DNA of 13,492 nucleotides. It comes from Desulfobulbaceae bacterium. GTDB lineage: Bacteria; Desulfobacterota; Desulfobulbia; Desulfobulbales; Desulfobulbaceae. Below the pieces are notes generated by a model. That model saw only the letters and a program-made list of their open reading frames with translations. It was not told where the DNA came from and searched no databases. Shown in pieces: positions 1 to 7,654 of the stretch. The stretch spans positions 1 through 13,492 of the forward strand of contig JALSNT010000206.1 in assembly GCA_026986885.1 (NCBI GenBank), in the 5' to 3' direction. The stretch's first letter is position 1; every line of letters begins with the position of its first letter. Made by a program: the position numbers and the translations under genes.

Positions 1-99
1 TCCTCTGAAGGGGAACCAGTCATATCCACGGTGGTCTCGTCGGCCATAGAAAAAAACCCTGAATTCAGGAGAATCATTTACGGCCCTTCTCCCCTATAG
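1..99 (+). CDS. 3' end of an unidentified upstream gene (partial)
   Basis: The frame starting at base 1 is open for 32 codons and stops at TAG 97-99. The predicted tail ends in NPEFRRIIYGPSPL. Codon choice looks natural, and the stop leaves a normal 115-base gap before the next start. I do not recognise the family; the tail does not resemble Pal, which often precedes ybgF. A chance open frame of this length is quite possible, so this rests mainly on position and the absence of a better explanation for the first 100 bases. Confidence 0.45.
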   Translation, partial: SSEGEPVISTVVSSAIEKNPEFRRIIYGPSPL

Positions 100-107
100 C
101 CTGCGGA

Positions 108-132
108 TTTGCCGACTGATAATAGTCGCAAA
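108..132 (+). repeat. Small stem-loop after the partial gene
   Basis: TTTGC (108-112) and GACT (114-117) pair with AGTC (124-127) and GCAAA (128-132), giving a 9-bp stem with one bulged C and a 6-base loop. No T-tract follows, so this is not a canonical intrinsic terminator. It may be a processing or pause structure between the upstream gene and the ybgF-like gene, or chance. Confidence 0.3.
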
Positions 133-174
133 GATGCGGGCTGTAATAAATCAATCCGGTCAAGCCGGGGTGTG

Positions 175-206
175 TTTGAAACAAAGTGGATTTGAAACAA
201 AGAGGA
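175..206 (+). repeat. 16-bp tandem duplication spanning the ybgF ribosome binding site
   Basis: Bases 175-190 and 191-206 are adjacent copies of a 16-mer, TTTGAAACAAAG followed by TGGA or AGGA, identical at 15 of 16 positions. The second copy ends in the Shine-Dalgarno AGAGGA, which lies 8 bases before the ATG at 215. The single difference (T to A) strengthens the SD in the copy next to the start. Confidence 0.75.
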
Positions 207-214
207 TAATAATA

Positions 215-1240
215 ATGAAAGGTATACGAAATATTGCGCTTGCCGGTTGCTCGCTTTTTCTCCTCTGTCAGTGTGCTACTCAGGATGATTTACGTAAATT
301 AAATTATCAGGTACGGGCCGTTAATCAGAAAGTGGAAGAAGTGAAAAATTCCGCAGTGGAGAATTTGCAGAAACGACAGGCCAGCTCGGTCAATAAGCTT
401 GATCAGGTGGATGAAGAAATAACCCGCCTGCAAGCTCGTCTTGAGGAGATGGCCCACCGGCAGAAACAGGCGCAGACGCAAAACACCCAGGCATTGACCG
501 ACCTGCAGACTCTCCTGCAGGAACGACTGGTTAGCGATGAACAAAAGATCAGTGAATTGCAACAGCAGCTTGACAGCTTGACCGCCGGCATTGATTCCAT
601 GCAGCAGGCCCGCATCCGTGAGGCTGAAAAGCGGGCACAGGAAGCGGCCAGAAAAGCAGAACTTGCCAGGAAGCGAACCGTCATGGCTGCGGCAAGTCCT
701 TCCTTTGTCAGGGTCCTTCCGGCCGGGAAAAAAGTTCGGGTCGGCAACGGTCGCATCAGCGGGACGTCGGAAACAAAAGCGACTGTAAAAAAGACCGAAC
801 AGACAGCGGCTGCGTCCAAAACAACCCGGAAAAAACCGGTCCCCTCCGTTAAAACAATACATGCAGATGATATTGCATCAGGACCATTTGATAAGGCAAT
901 GGCTGAATTCAAGGCCAAAAAATACAAAGCCGCCTATGCCGACTTTGAAAAGGTACTCTCCCGCAACCCGCGAGGGGAGCAGGCTGCCACAACTCTTTTT
1001 TATATGGGAGAATCCCTGTATAATCAGGGTGAATATGATCTGGCCATCCTTGATTATCAAAAGGTTATTTCCAATCATGCCAAGGATCCCCATACTCCTG
1101 CGGCCCTGTTAAAGCAGGGTATGTCTTTTGAAAAATTAACCGATAATGAGACCGCTAAAATTATCTATAAAAAGTTAATCAACGAATATGCCGGTACTCC
1201 GGAAGCTACCAGGGCCAGGAAACGATTGGCAAATCTTTAA
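215..1240 (+). CDS. ybgF: YbgF/CpoB-like coiled-coil TPR lipoprotein
   Basis: Predicted envelope protein of 341 residues, of the family that in E. coli links the Tol-Pal machine with peptidoglycan synthesis during constriction. The ATG at 215 is chosen over in-frame start 134 because AGAGGA lies 8 bases upstream and the signal sequence begins there. Residues 1-20 are a basic/hydrophobic signal ending LCQC-ATQDD; Cys20 is the likely lipidated residue, though Gln at -1 is unusual (LAGC at 9-12 is the alternative). Residues 24-154 are heptad-rich coiled coil, 155-222 a Lys/Ala/Thr-rich linker, and 223-341 TPR-type repeats (GPFDKAMAEF, GESLYNQGEYDLAI) typical of the YbgF C-terminus. The chain is longer than E. 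coli CpoB (about 260) because of the coiled coil and linker. No tol or pal gene is visible. TlyA follows closely. Confidence 0.85.
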   Translation: MKGIRNIALAGCSLFLLCQCATQDDLRKLNYQVRAVNQKVEEVKNSAVENLQKRQASSVNKLDQVDEEITRLQARLEEMAHRQKQAQTQNTQALTDLQTLLQERLVSDEQKISELQQQLDSLTAGIDSMQQARIREAEKRAQEAARKAELARKRTVMAAASPSFVRVLPAGKKVRVGNGRISGTSETKATVKKTEQTAAASKTTRKKPVPSVKTIHADDIASGPFDKAMAEFKAKKYKAAYADFEKVLSRNPRGEQAATTLFYMGESLYNQGEYDLAILDYQKVISNHAKDPHTPAALLKQGMSFEKLTDNETAKIIYKKLINEYAGTPEATRARKRLANL

Positions 1241-1269
1241 TTTTGTTTCTGACCTCTTCCTTTGTGACC

Positions 1270-2046
1270 ATGGGAAGTTCCCACAAAAAACGATTAGACA
1301 CCTTGCTGGTCGAACGTGGATTTGCAACAACACCAGCGGCGGCATCACTGCTCATCGAGGGCGGCCGGATACAGGTTGACGGTAATCCCCTTGTCAAGGC
1401 CGGGAGTCTCTACGGACATGAATGTCGGATTATTCTGCGGCAGGATGCCCCCTTTGTCAGTCGGGGGGGGAAAAAGCTTGCGGCAGCACTGAAGGCGTTT
1501 ACCCTTGATCCGACCGGCCTTGTCTGCGCGGATATTGGTTGTTCAACAGGTGGTTTTACCGACTGTTTATTGAAAAACGGCGCCGGCAGGGTATATGCCG
1601 TTGACGTGGGATACGGCGTTCTTGACTGGAAGTTGCGAAATGATGAACGAGTTGTGGTGCTGGAACGGTGCAATGCCCGCTATTTAACCACAAAGGAAAT
1701 CCCGGAACCTCTTGATCTGTGTGTGGTGGATGCATCGTTTATTTCGCTGGATCGATTACTTGGCCCCTTGACCGGTCTTTTTTCTCATATCGGCGGCGTC
1801 CGTATTGTCGCCTTGGTGAAACCGCAATTTGAACTGCCCAGGAATCAGGTTGCCAGGGGTGGTATTATCCGTGATCGCCGGTTACGGCAACAGGCCCTGG
1901 AAAAAATTGAACTGTTTGCTAAACGTCTCGGACTTGAGTATCGGGGCGCAATCCCTTCGCCTGTAAAGGGGGCCAAGGGTAATCAGGAATATCTTATGTA
2001 TTTAACAGGGACCGATATGGTGGAAAATTCGGTTCCAGCTGCTTGA
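1270..2046 (+). CDS. tlyA: TlyA family rRNA 2'-O-methyltransferase (S4 + FtsJ-like)
   Basis: TlyA-family enzymes methylate ribose 2'-OH groups in 16S/23S rRNA using S-adenosylmethionine; many are annotated as hemolysin A. The 258-residue protein starts with an S4 RNA-binding domain (about 7-66: KKRLDTLLVERG, IEGGRIQVDG), then VSRGGKKL (63-70). A Rossmann methyltransferase follows with the SAM motif DIGCSTGGFTD at 88-98. Likely catalytic residues are K68 or K69, D154 (VVDASF), K184 (VKPQFE) and E240 (SPVKGAKGNQEYL). Length is normal. The ATG at 1270 is preferred because homologues begin just before KKRLD, but no clear Shine-Dalgarno is visible. TTG 1243 and GTG 1264 are alternatives, and coupling to ybgF, which ends 29 bases upstream, is plausible. 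The stop lies 11 bases before the SH3 gene. Confidence 0.92.
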   Translation: MGSSHKKRLDTLLVERGFATTPAAASLLIEGGRIQVDGNPLVKAGSLYGHECRIILRQDAPFVSRGGKKLAAALKAFTLDPTGLVCADIGCSTGGFTDCLLKNGAGRVYAVDVGYGVLDWKLRNDERVVVLERCNARYLTTKEIPEPLDLCVVDASFISLDRLLGPLTGLFSHIGGVRIVALVKPQFELPRNQVARGGIIRDRRLRQQALEKIELFAKRLGLEYRGAIPSPVKGAKGNQEYLMYLTGTDMVENSVPAA

Positions 2047-2057
2047 AGGAGAGTGCA

Positions 2058-2516
2058 ATGAGGAGTACAGGTCTTAAGAGCATCATGAAAGGTGTTATGG
2101 TTGCCGCATCAATCATGATTTTTTCGACAACCACTGTTATGGCAGCCGAATTTGTCAGTGTGGTAAAGGATGGTGTCAATCTTCGTTCCGGTCCGACAAC
2201 CAAAAATGAAGTCCTGTTTCAACTGCCGGCAGGCTATCCGCTGAAGGTTCTGGCCAAAAAGGGAAAATGGCTGAAAGTCAGTGATTTTGAACAGGATAAA
2301 GGCTGGGTTTTCAGCTCTCTTGTCAACAGCAGCCCCCATGTTATCGTCAAGGTAAAGGAGTGTAATGCCCGCTCCGGCCCCGGCACCGGTTTTAAAAAAA
2401 TAGGTACCTTTGCCCGCGAAGTTATTCTGAAAAAAGTCGGTCGTAAAGGCGCCTGGATAAAAGTTTCCCACCCTCAGCTGACCGGATGGGTCCACTCAAA
2501 ACTGGTCTGGCCGTAA
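2058..2516 (+). CDS. Exported protein with two bacterial SH3 (SH3b) domains
   Basis: A 152-residue protein. Residues 1-29 form a signal peptide (hydrophobic VMVAASIMIF, cleavage probably after VMA), so it should act in the periplasm. Two SH3b modules follow, about 31-92 and 95-152. Each shows the signature N-x-RSGP (NLRSGP near 41, NARSGP near 103), a K-G-x-W-x-KVS strand, and GWVFSSLV or GWVHSKLV at its end. SH3b domains usually bind cell-wall peptides or proteins; no catalytic domain is present. The start at 2058 is supported by AAGGAGAG (2046-2053), which overlaps the end of tlyA; a few codons could be trimmed to ATG 2085. The short gap to tlyA suggests one operon, giving an envelope theme with ybgF. 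Confidence 0.85.
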   Translation: MRSTGLKSIMKGVMVAASIMIFSTTTVMAAEFVSVVKDGVNLRSGPTTKNEVLFQLPAGYPLKVLAKKGKWLKVSDFEQDKGWVFSSLVNSSPHVIVKVKECNARSGPGTGFKKIGTFAREVILKKVGRKGAWIKVSHPQLTGWVHSKLVWP

Positions 2517-2554
2517 AAAACATGAACTGATCGGAAGCGGATGCCGTTTTTTTC

Positions 2555-2586
2555 TCCTGCCGTAAGTTGTCGTGCCTGCGGCAGGA
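2555..2586. repeat. Perfect 8-bp inverted repeat between convergent genes
   Basis: TCCTGCCG (2555-2562) and CGGCAGGA (2579-2586) are perfect complements around a 16-base loop. The hairpin sits in the 144-base gap between the convergent SH3b and helicase genes. A T7 run (2547-2553) lies before rather than after it on the plus strand, and no U-tract follows on the minus strand, so it is not a textbook intrinsic terminator. It may still help separate the two converging transcripts. Confidence 0.4.
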
Positions 2587-2660
2587 AACCTTGTTTTACG
2601 CGTAAGCGTTCACCGAGATGGTGTTTCGCCTCCATCACCTGCATAATGTTTACTTTTATG

Positions 2661-5606
2661 CTACGGCCTGCTTTCGGCAAGCAGTTCGTTGACGACCCGG
2701 GTAAAATTTACCGGCAGACGGACCACCTTGCCCGCCTTATTGGCAAAGAGTAAGTATTTTTTTCGGAGACCGTGGAGAAAAATATCTCTGGTTATGCGCA
2801 CATCCTGTTCACAGTACTTTTTAATTTTTTCCATTTCTCCCTCTTTATACCAGGTAAGTGCCTGCAGACCGTTTGCCGATTTTTTTACTCCCAGGGTATG
2901 TTCGGCCAGCCGGTCAAGACTCAGGCGATATCCCAGCTGCATGAAGATCTGTTCCAGGATGTCGAAAGAGGGCAGGGCGCTTATTTTTTTTGCGGAATAA
3001 GCGGCAAGGACCCTGTTGTCAAATTTTTTATTGTTAAAGCCGACAACGATATCCAGCGTAAACAGATGCGCCAGCAGTTGCGGAACCTGTTGTTCCTCAT
3101 ACGTGAAAAATGCATCCCGGTCGGCATCGTAAATAACTCCCACGGAAATACCCATCTTGTCGGCTTTATGCCAGCCGCCGACTTCGGCGGCGGAACGTTT
3201 TGTCTCCAGGTCGAAAACCCCCCATTTTTTCGGCAGTTGCAATGAATTCCGGATAGCCTCTTTTTTGGGTTGGGCTTTCTTTTTTATGCAAATGCCCGGG
3301 GATGGCGTTTTGTTGCTCCTCCCTGCCTCTTCATCCATGAGGAGATATTCAAGCAGCCGCATGCAACCATTTTTATCAATGGGTCGATTACCGGATCCGC
3401 ATTTCGGCGAATGTACGCAGGTCGGGCAACCAAAATCACAGCCGCATTCCGTGACTACCTGTTGTGTGCGGACCAGCAGTTGTATCAGAAGCGGAAATGC
3501 CCGTTCACACAGACCTATACCTCCGGCATACCCGTCATAGATAAATATCGTTGCTTTCCTGGTTTCAGGATGCAGGGGAAAGGATATGCCGCCGATATCG
3601 TTACGGTCGCAGAGAACAAACATCGGCATCATGCCGATCATAGCGTGCTCAAGGGCGTGGATACTTCCCATGAAGTGTATTTTTTCCCGTTCCAGTTTTG
3701 TGCGGATCTTTTCAGGTATTTCAAGCCACATTCCCCTGGTTTCGAAAACGCGCGGCGGAAAATCAAGGGGCAGTCGGGCAATGACTTTTTGTTTACCGAT
3801 GAGAATTTTCTGATAGGCGTATATCTTTTCCGTAACCAGGACGGAACCATAATATCCGATTACGTTACCGCATTTCATCTCCGCTGTTATGTGTACTATT
3901 TGTGTATCTTTCTCGACCAGGGTTCTGGTATAATAAGGAGGATCGGCCGCCCGCAGCAACACTTCATGGGCAGGCAATGAAAGTCGCTGTACTATCCATG
4001 TCCTGGCCATGTGCAGGTAAACCGCGCCTGTATGACATTCCCGGCAGGCACGATATGCGTCGATTTCACCAAGCAATCGGTGGCCATCGGCATCAAATAA
4101 CAAAAATGACTCACCAGCACCCCGGAGGCTCACATGCCGTTGCGGGTATTTTCGTGATGAAAACCAGGTGTCGCCATCGGCAGACTGCAACAGCTTCCCG
4201 TTTGTGGTCATGGAGGAGAGCAGGGGTAAATAATCCCCGGCTTGCAGAATCCCTTCATCCATGGTCAACGGCGATTCCGCTGCCGCACAGAGAAGGTGGG
4301 AAGCAGCTATATTGCTGTTTTCCGGGTCCAGTACCACGGATTCGACGTTGCGATCAAAAAAATCATCGGGGTGACGCATGAAATTTTGATCAAGGGCATC
4401 TTCGTGGCCAATGAGCACTGTCAGGGATTCCTGCCCGGCCCGGCCGACTCTGCCGGCCCGCTGCCGGGTGGCCATCATGGAACCCGGGTAGCCGACGAGC
4501 AGACAGATATCCAGCCCGCCGATATCAATTCCCAACTCAAGCGCGGACGTGGAGATAACCGCTAACAATTGACCGTCGGCAAGCTTCCGTTCAATTTTTC
4601 TTCTATCTTCAGGGAGAAAACCTGCCCGGTAACAGGCGATTTTATCACTTTTTTCCCGGCATCTTTTTCTGCACCACAGGGTAATCAATTCCGTCAGTTT
4701 TCTGGAACGGGTATAGACAATGGTGCGCAGATTTCTATGCAGGGCAGCTTCCAGAAGCATGGTCGCGGCAACAGGTGCGGAATCAAGCGGATTCAAAAGG
4801 ATAAAATTTCTTCTGGACCGGGGCGCACCCGATTTGGTTATGACATGTACAGGTCGACCCAGCAGTTTTTCTCCAAGTTGTCCGGGATTACCTGTTGTTG
4901 CCGAAGAGAGAATAAAAACAGGATCACTGCCGTAAAGCGAACAGATCCGCTGCAGACGACGCATGACCCAGGCCATGTGCGAGCCGAAGACACCGCGATA
5001 GGTATGTACTTCATCTAAAACGACATGGGTCAATTGAGAAAAAAACGCGGCCCAGAGATGATGATAGGGAAGCAGAGAGAGGTGCAGCATATCCGGGTTG
5101 CTGAGAAGAATGGCCGGCAGGTTGTCCCTGATCTTTTTCCTCTGATAGCCGCTGGTATCGCCGTCATAGACTGCTGCGGCCGTGAAGTTCTTTAAGGAAA
5201 AATAATCGGGCAGCAGTTCCGCCCACCGGCGTATGGTTTTCAGTTGATCCCGGGCAAGTGCCTTGAGCGGAAAAATATAAAGAGCTTTTGCCTGGGTATT
5301 GACAAGTATTTCCTGAAAGACGGGGAGATTGTAAATCAGACTTTTACCGCTGGCGGTGGGGGTTGCGGTAACAACATCCTTTTTTTTTCCGATATATCGT
5401 ATTGCTTCATGCTGATGGCTGTAGAGGCCGGTCATCCCCAAGTGTTCCAGCAGGCCGATAAGCGGTGGTTCCAATTCACTGTCGGCACCAAGCAACTGTT
5501 GCGGCACGGGCGCAAAAATGCGATGAGCAACCACTTGAGGTCCAAAACGTTCCGAGGCTTTCAGGGCCTTGATATAGCTCTTTAGCCTGCCTTGTCTGCC
5601 GGTCAT
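2661..5606 (-). CDS. MrfA-like DEAD/DEAH helicase (DUF1998) fused to a C-terminal DEDDy exonuclease domain
   Basis: A 981-residue superfamily 2 helicase. RecA-like domain 1 has LYSHQHEAI (61-69), Walker A ATPTASGKS (81-89), DEVH (198-201) and SSAT (234-237). Domain 2 has STSALELGIDIGG (352-364) and motif VI QRAGRVGRAG (382-391). The C-terminal MrfA-type region carries clustered cysteines C721, C723, C727, C730 and C736, which resemble the MrfA zinc-binding site. After a basic linker (about 765-793) comes an RNase H-like 3'-5' exonuclease with D799/E801 (FDLET), D863 (NNKKFD) and Y931/D935 (YCEQD), the DEDDy set. In Bacillus subtilis, MrfA and MrfB (helicase and exonuclease, YprA/YprB) are separate proteins for mitomycin-damage repair; here both activities appear on one chain. 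The ATG at 5606 has no clear SD. It is monocistronic and convergent with the SH3b gene. The fused architecture and motifs are seen; the repair role is inferred. Confidence 0.9.
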   Translation of the reverse strand: MTGRQGRLKSYIKALKASERFGPQVVAHRIFAPVPQQLLGADSELEPPLIGLLEHLGMTGLYSHQHEAIRYIGKKKDVVTATPTASGKSLIYNLPVFQEILVNTQAKALYIFPLKALARDQLKTIRRWAELLPDYFSLKNFTAAAVYDGDTSGYQRKKIRDNLPAILLSNPDMLHLSLLPYHHLWAAFFSQLTHVVLDEVHTYRGVFGSHMAWVMRRLQRICSLYGSDPVFILSSATTGNPGQLGEKLLGRPVHVITKSGAPRSRRNFILLNPLDSAPVAATMLLEAALHRNLRTIVYTRSRKLTELITLWCRKRCREKSDKIACYRAGFLPEDRRKIERKLADGQLLAVISTSALELGIDIGGLDICLLVGYPGSMMATRQRAGRVGRAGQESLTVLIGHEDALDQNFMRHPDDFFDRNVESVVLDPENSNIAASHLLCAAAESPLTMDEGILQAGDYLPLLSSMTTNGKLLQSADGDTWFSSRKYPQRHVSLRGAGESFLLFDADGHRLLGEIDAYRACRECHTGAVYLHMARTWIVQRLSLPAHEVLLRAADPPYYTRTLVEKDTQIVHITAEMKCGNVIGYYGSVLVTEKIYAYQKILIGKQKVIARLPLDFPPRVFETRGMWLEIPEKIRTKLEREKIHFMGSIHALEHAMIGMMPMFVLCDRNDIGGISFPLHPETRKATIFIYDGYAGGIGLCERAFPLLIQLLVRTQQVVTECGCDFGCPTCVHSPKCGSGNRPIDKNGCMRLLEYLLMDEEAGRSNKTPSPGICIKKKAQPKKEAIRNSLQLPKKWGVFDLETKRSAAEVGGWHKADKMGISVGVIYDADRDAFFTYEEQQVPQLLAHLFTLDIVVGFNNKKFDNRVLAAYSAKKISALPSFDILEQIFMQLGYRLSLDRLAEHTLGVKKSANGLQALTWYKEGEMEKIKKYCEQDVRITRDIFLHGLRKKYLLFANKAGKVVRLPVNFTRVVNELLAESRP

Positions 5607-5927
5607 GTGGAAGTTACAGGATTTTTAATCTTTAACTTAGGAGCCGTCCGGAAATTGAACGATTTCATTTGAAGTCGGCGCGCAGCGAAGCTTACCTGCA
5701 ACACTTTATAAAAAAAACATTTTACAATCATTTATCTTTTTGTAGGTTGCAGACGAGTGAAACGCTCAATTTAGGTTTAATAATTTGAACATATACTTTA
5801 TTGTATACGGGTTTTGCTGTTTTTCAACGGGTAACGGCACACGTACCCCGTAGAGCCGGGATCACGATACTGCCATGGTGCGTTGCACCGCGGCGCGAAA
5901 CCATATTTCATAGATGGAGTACATACC
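5607..5927. other. Intergenic region between divergent helicase and aromatic-enzyme genes
   Basis: A 321-base gap. It holds the nested inverted repeat at 5652-5772 and an AT-rich core (5703-5745). There is also a 5-bp hairpin, GGTGC/GCACC (5877-5889), covering the rejected TTG start at 5883. AT-rich stretches such as TATACT and TGTATA near 5791-5807 could hold a promoter for the downstream gene, but I could not match a convincing -35/-10 pair on either strand. No gene is supported here. Confidence 0.5.
5652..5772. repeat. 121-bp nested imperfect inverted repeat
   Basis: The outer arms are AAATTGAACGATTTCAT (5652-5668) and the complement of 5757-5772, AAATTGAGCGTTTCAC. They agree apart from one skipped base and one or two substitutions. 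Inner arms CTGCAAC (5696-5702) and GTTGCAG (5746-5752) pair exactly around an AT-rich loop of 43 bases. The layout resembles a decayed repeat element or MITE-like hairpin; no transposase is nearby. It could also act as a transcript structure for either flanking gene. Confidence 0.45.
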
Positions 5928-5930
5928 TTG
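5916..5930 (+). promoter_or_regulatory. Shine-Dalgarno GGAG with TTG start codon
   Basis: GGAG at 5916-5919 is followed after 8 bases by TTG (5928-5930). The encoded protein then begins S-A-I-T-V-A-T-T-G-P, right at the first strand of the dehydratase-like domain. The upstream in-frame TTG at 5883 lacks an SD and sits in the loop of a small hairpin, so 5928 is the better start. Confidence 0.65.
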
Positions 5931-7616
5931 TCTGCGATAACCGTGGCCACCACAGGGCCGAAGAAATCCCATGCCTGGATGGCGGCAAGCCGTTATGCGC
6001 CAGGTGCGGAAATCGCGCTCTACCCGCATATTAGGGCGCTGGTCGAGGCCTTTACTGTCGGTGAGGCACAGCTGATCGTTGTTCCGATATATAACACCCG
6101 TGAAGGGGAGAATAAACCGTATTTCCGTCTTTTTGAGAAAATAAAATCCGGCTATTGGATTGATAATATCGTTCTGCCGGTACAGATCTCTCTCAGTGCG
6201 CTGCACCCCGGCGATGAACGGCAGGACCTGCACACCCTGATCGGAAGCCAGCGGGTATTTAAACAATGTGAAGAGTATCTTGCCAACAACCTGCCGGACG
6301 TTACCCTCATGGGGGTCAAGAATGTTGAACAGGCAATCAGTGACAGAAGAGGAAAGACCCATGCCGGTTTCGGTGCCCTTGAAGGCGAGGAGTTGTTAAC
6401 CGATCTCGGCCTTCCCATTCTTGAACGGGATGTGGCCCCCCATAATCGCACCAGATATGCCGTGCTTGGACCCGAACTTGCGGTGCCGACCGGCTATGAC
6501 GCCACCGTCCTCATTACCGAGCCCCTTGATGACAGGGTCGGGATGTTGGTCGATATCCTTGGGGAGTTTACCCGGCGTGGGATCAATATCCTGGATATGC
6601 GTTCTGAAAATGATATTAAGACTCAGAAATTACAGGTGTATATCGAGGTTGAGGGCCACATTCAGGATGAGGTCATAACCCAGGCGGTTCGGCGTATAGA
6701 AAACAGGGTGATCCAGCAGGCAGGCTGCCTGCGGCTCCTTGGGAGCTTCCCTCGGGTGGACATGCGGACCAAATTTATTCAATCATTTGGTTTCATCGGT
6801 ACCGGCGCCATGAGCGGCTGGTTTGCCGACCGCCTGGAAAATGAAGGTTATCGCGTTCTCCTGTCAGGTCGATCGACCCCGCTACGGCCGGAAGTAATGA
6901 TTACCCAGGTGGACGTCCTGGTAATCTGTGTGCCGATATCAGCGACGGTGGCAACAATAGAACGGTACGCGCCCCTTCTCGAGGACGGCAAGGCCTTGAT
7001 CCTGCTTGCCGGGGAAGCGGAATCCACCGTAAAAAGTGCGCTTGCCGTAACTTCTCCCGGAGTGGAGGTGATGCTGGTTCACAATCTCTGGGGACCACAG
7101 GCCGCAGCTATGAAAGATAAAAACGCCATTGTGGTGCGGACACCACGTAGTGGTCGTTTTTGCGCGGAATTTGAGGCTTTTTTATATAAACACGGCGCTG
7201 ATATTTACCATGATTCTTCGGAAAAACATGATCTGCTCATGGGAATCGGCCAAAAGTTGCCGACAATCATTTCCGTTGCCCTGGCCATGACCCTGGAGAT
7301 GAACAACATTACTGCCGAGGATATTGCCGGACACTGTACGCTCACCTCACTGTATCCGATTCTGGCCATGGCCAGGGTACATGCCCAGAATGCACGTACT
7401 TATGCGGAAATTATGGCAACAGCCGGTGCGAGTCGCAAGATTGTAGGTGATTTTGCCGAAAATCTTGCCCAGGTAATCTCCATGGCCGATTCCACTGATA
7501 TCAAAAGACTGTCCCGTCTCATTGAAGGCAATGTTGAACATCTGACCGATGAGTTCATTCAGGCCCGTATGGAGCAGGCCAAAGCAGTGGATGAAGTACT
7601 GGGCCGCATTATCTGA
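5928..7616 (+). CDS. Fused prephenate dehydratase-like / ACT / prephenate dehydrogenase protein
   Basis: A 562-residue protein combining both branches from prephenate. Residues 3-181 resemble PheA prephenate dehydratase: GPKKS (10-14), VVPIYNT (51-57, normally PIENS), QRVFKQC (108-114) and NRTRYAVL (173-180, the TRF catalytic motif as TRY). Residues about 190-258 are an ACT regulatory domain (VLITEPLDDRVGMLVDILGEF). From 288 comes a TyrA Rossmann domain with GFIGTGAMSGW (288-298), K369, HNLWGP with H385 in place of the usual HPMFGP, and EKHDLLMGIGQKLP (432-445) in the helical dimerisation region. TyrA converts prephenate to 4-hydroxyphenylpyruvate for tyrosine. R315 after strand 2 (LLSGR) may favour NADP. 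The dehydratase half has diverged at the Glu of PIENS and at the SHPQ motif, so it may be weak, inactive or purely sensory. No chorismate mutase domain is seen. The dehydrogenase call is firm; dehydratase activity is uncertain. Confidence 0.85.
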   Translation: MSAITVATTGPKKSHAWMAASRYAPGAEIALYPHIRALVEAFTVGEAQLIVVPIYNTREGENKPYFRLFEKIKSGYWIDNIVLPVQISLSALHPGDERQDLHTLIGSQRVFKQCEEYLANNLPDVTLMGVKNVEQAISDRRGKTHAGFGALEGEELLTDLGLPILERDVAPHNRTRYAVLGPELAVPTGYDATVLITEPLDDRVGMLVDILGEFTRRGINILDMRSENDIKTQKLQVYIEVEGHIQDEVITQAVRRIENRVIQQAGCLRLLGSFPRVDMRTKFIQSFGFIGTGAMSGWFADRLENEGYRVLLSGRSTPLRPEVMITQVDVLVICVPISATVATIERYAPLLEDGKALILLAGEAESTVKSALAVTSPGVEVMLVHNLWGPQAAAMKDKNAIVVRTPRSGRFCAEFEAFLYKHGADIYHDSSEKHDLLMGIGQKLPTIISVALAMTLEMNNITAEDIAGHCTLTSLYPILAMARVHAQNARTYAEIMATAGASRKIVGDFAENLAQVISMADSTDIKRLSRLIEGNVEHLTDEFIQARMEQAKAVDEVLGRII

Positions 7617-7654
7617 GTAGATTACCGCCTAAATTGAGGAGCTGTATTGTTACT

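Noticed and set aside
2474..2643. Minus-strand ORF of about 56 codons just after the helicase stop (from ATG 2643)
   Set aside because: Codons look plausible and it follows the helicase closely, but there is no SD, it overlaps the 3' end of the SH3b gene and the 2555-2586 hairpin, and I recognise no domain.
3270..3980. Long plus-strand ORF inside the helicase region
   Set aside because: Antisense shadow of a conserved helicase gene with intact motifs; its translation shows no domain or proper start.
5801..6034. Plus-strand ORF ahead of and overlapping the aromatic enzyme; its first residues include three aromatics, suggesting a leader peptide
   Set aside because: No SD, no attenuator-type terminator with T-run, and it runs 107 bases into the real gene in another frame.
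5765..7638. 11-bp inverted pair CTCAATTTAGG / CCTAAATTGAG flanking the aromatic enzyme gene, like element ends
   Set aside because: About twenty 11-bp inverted matches are expected by chance in a window of this size, and there is no transposase or target duplication.
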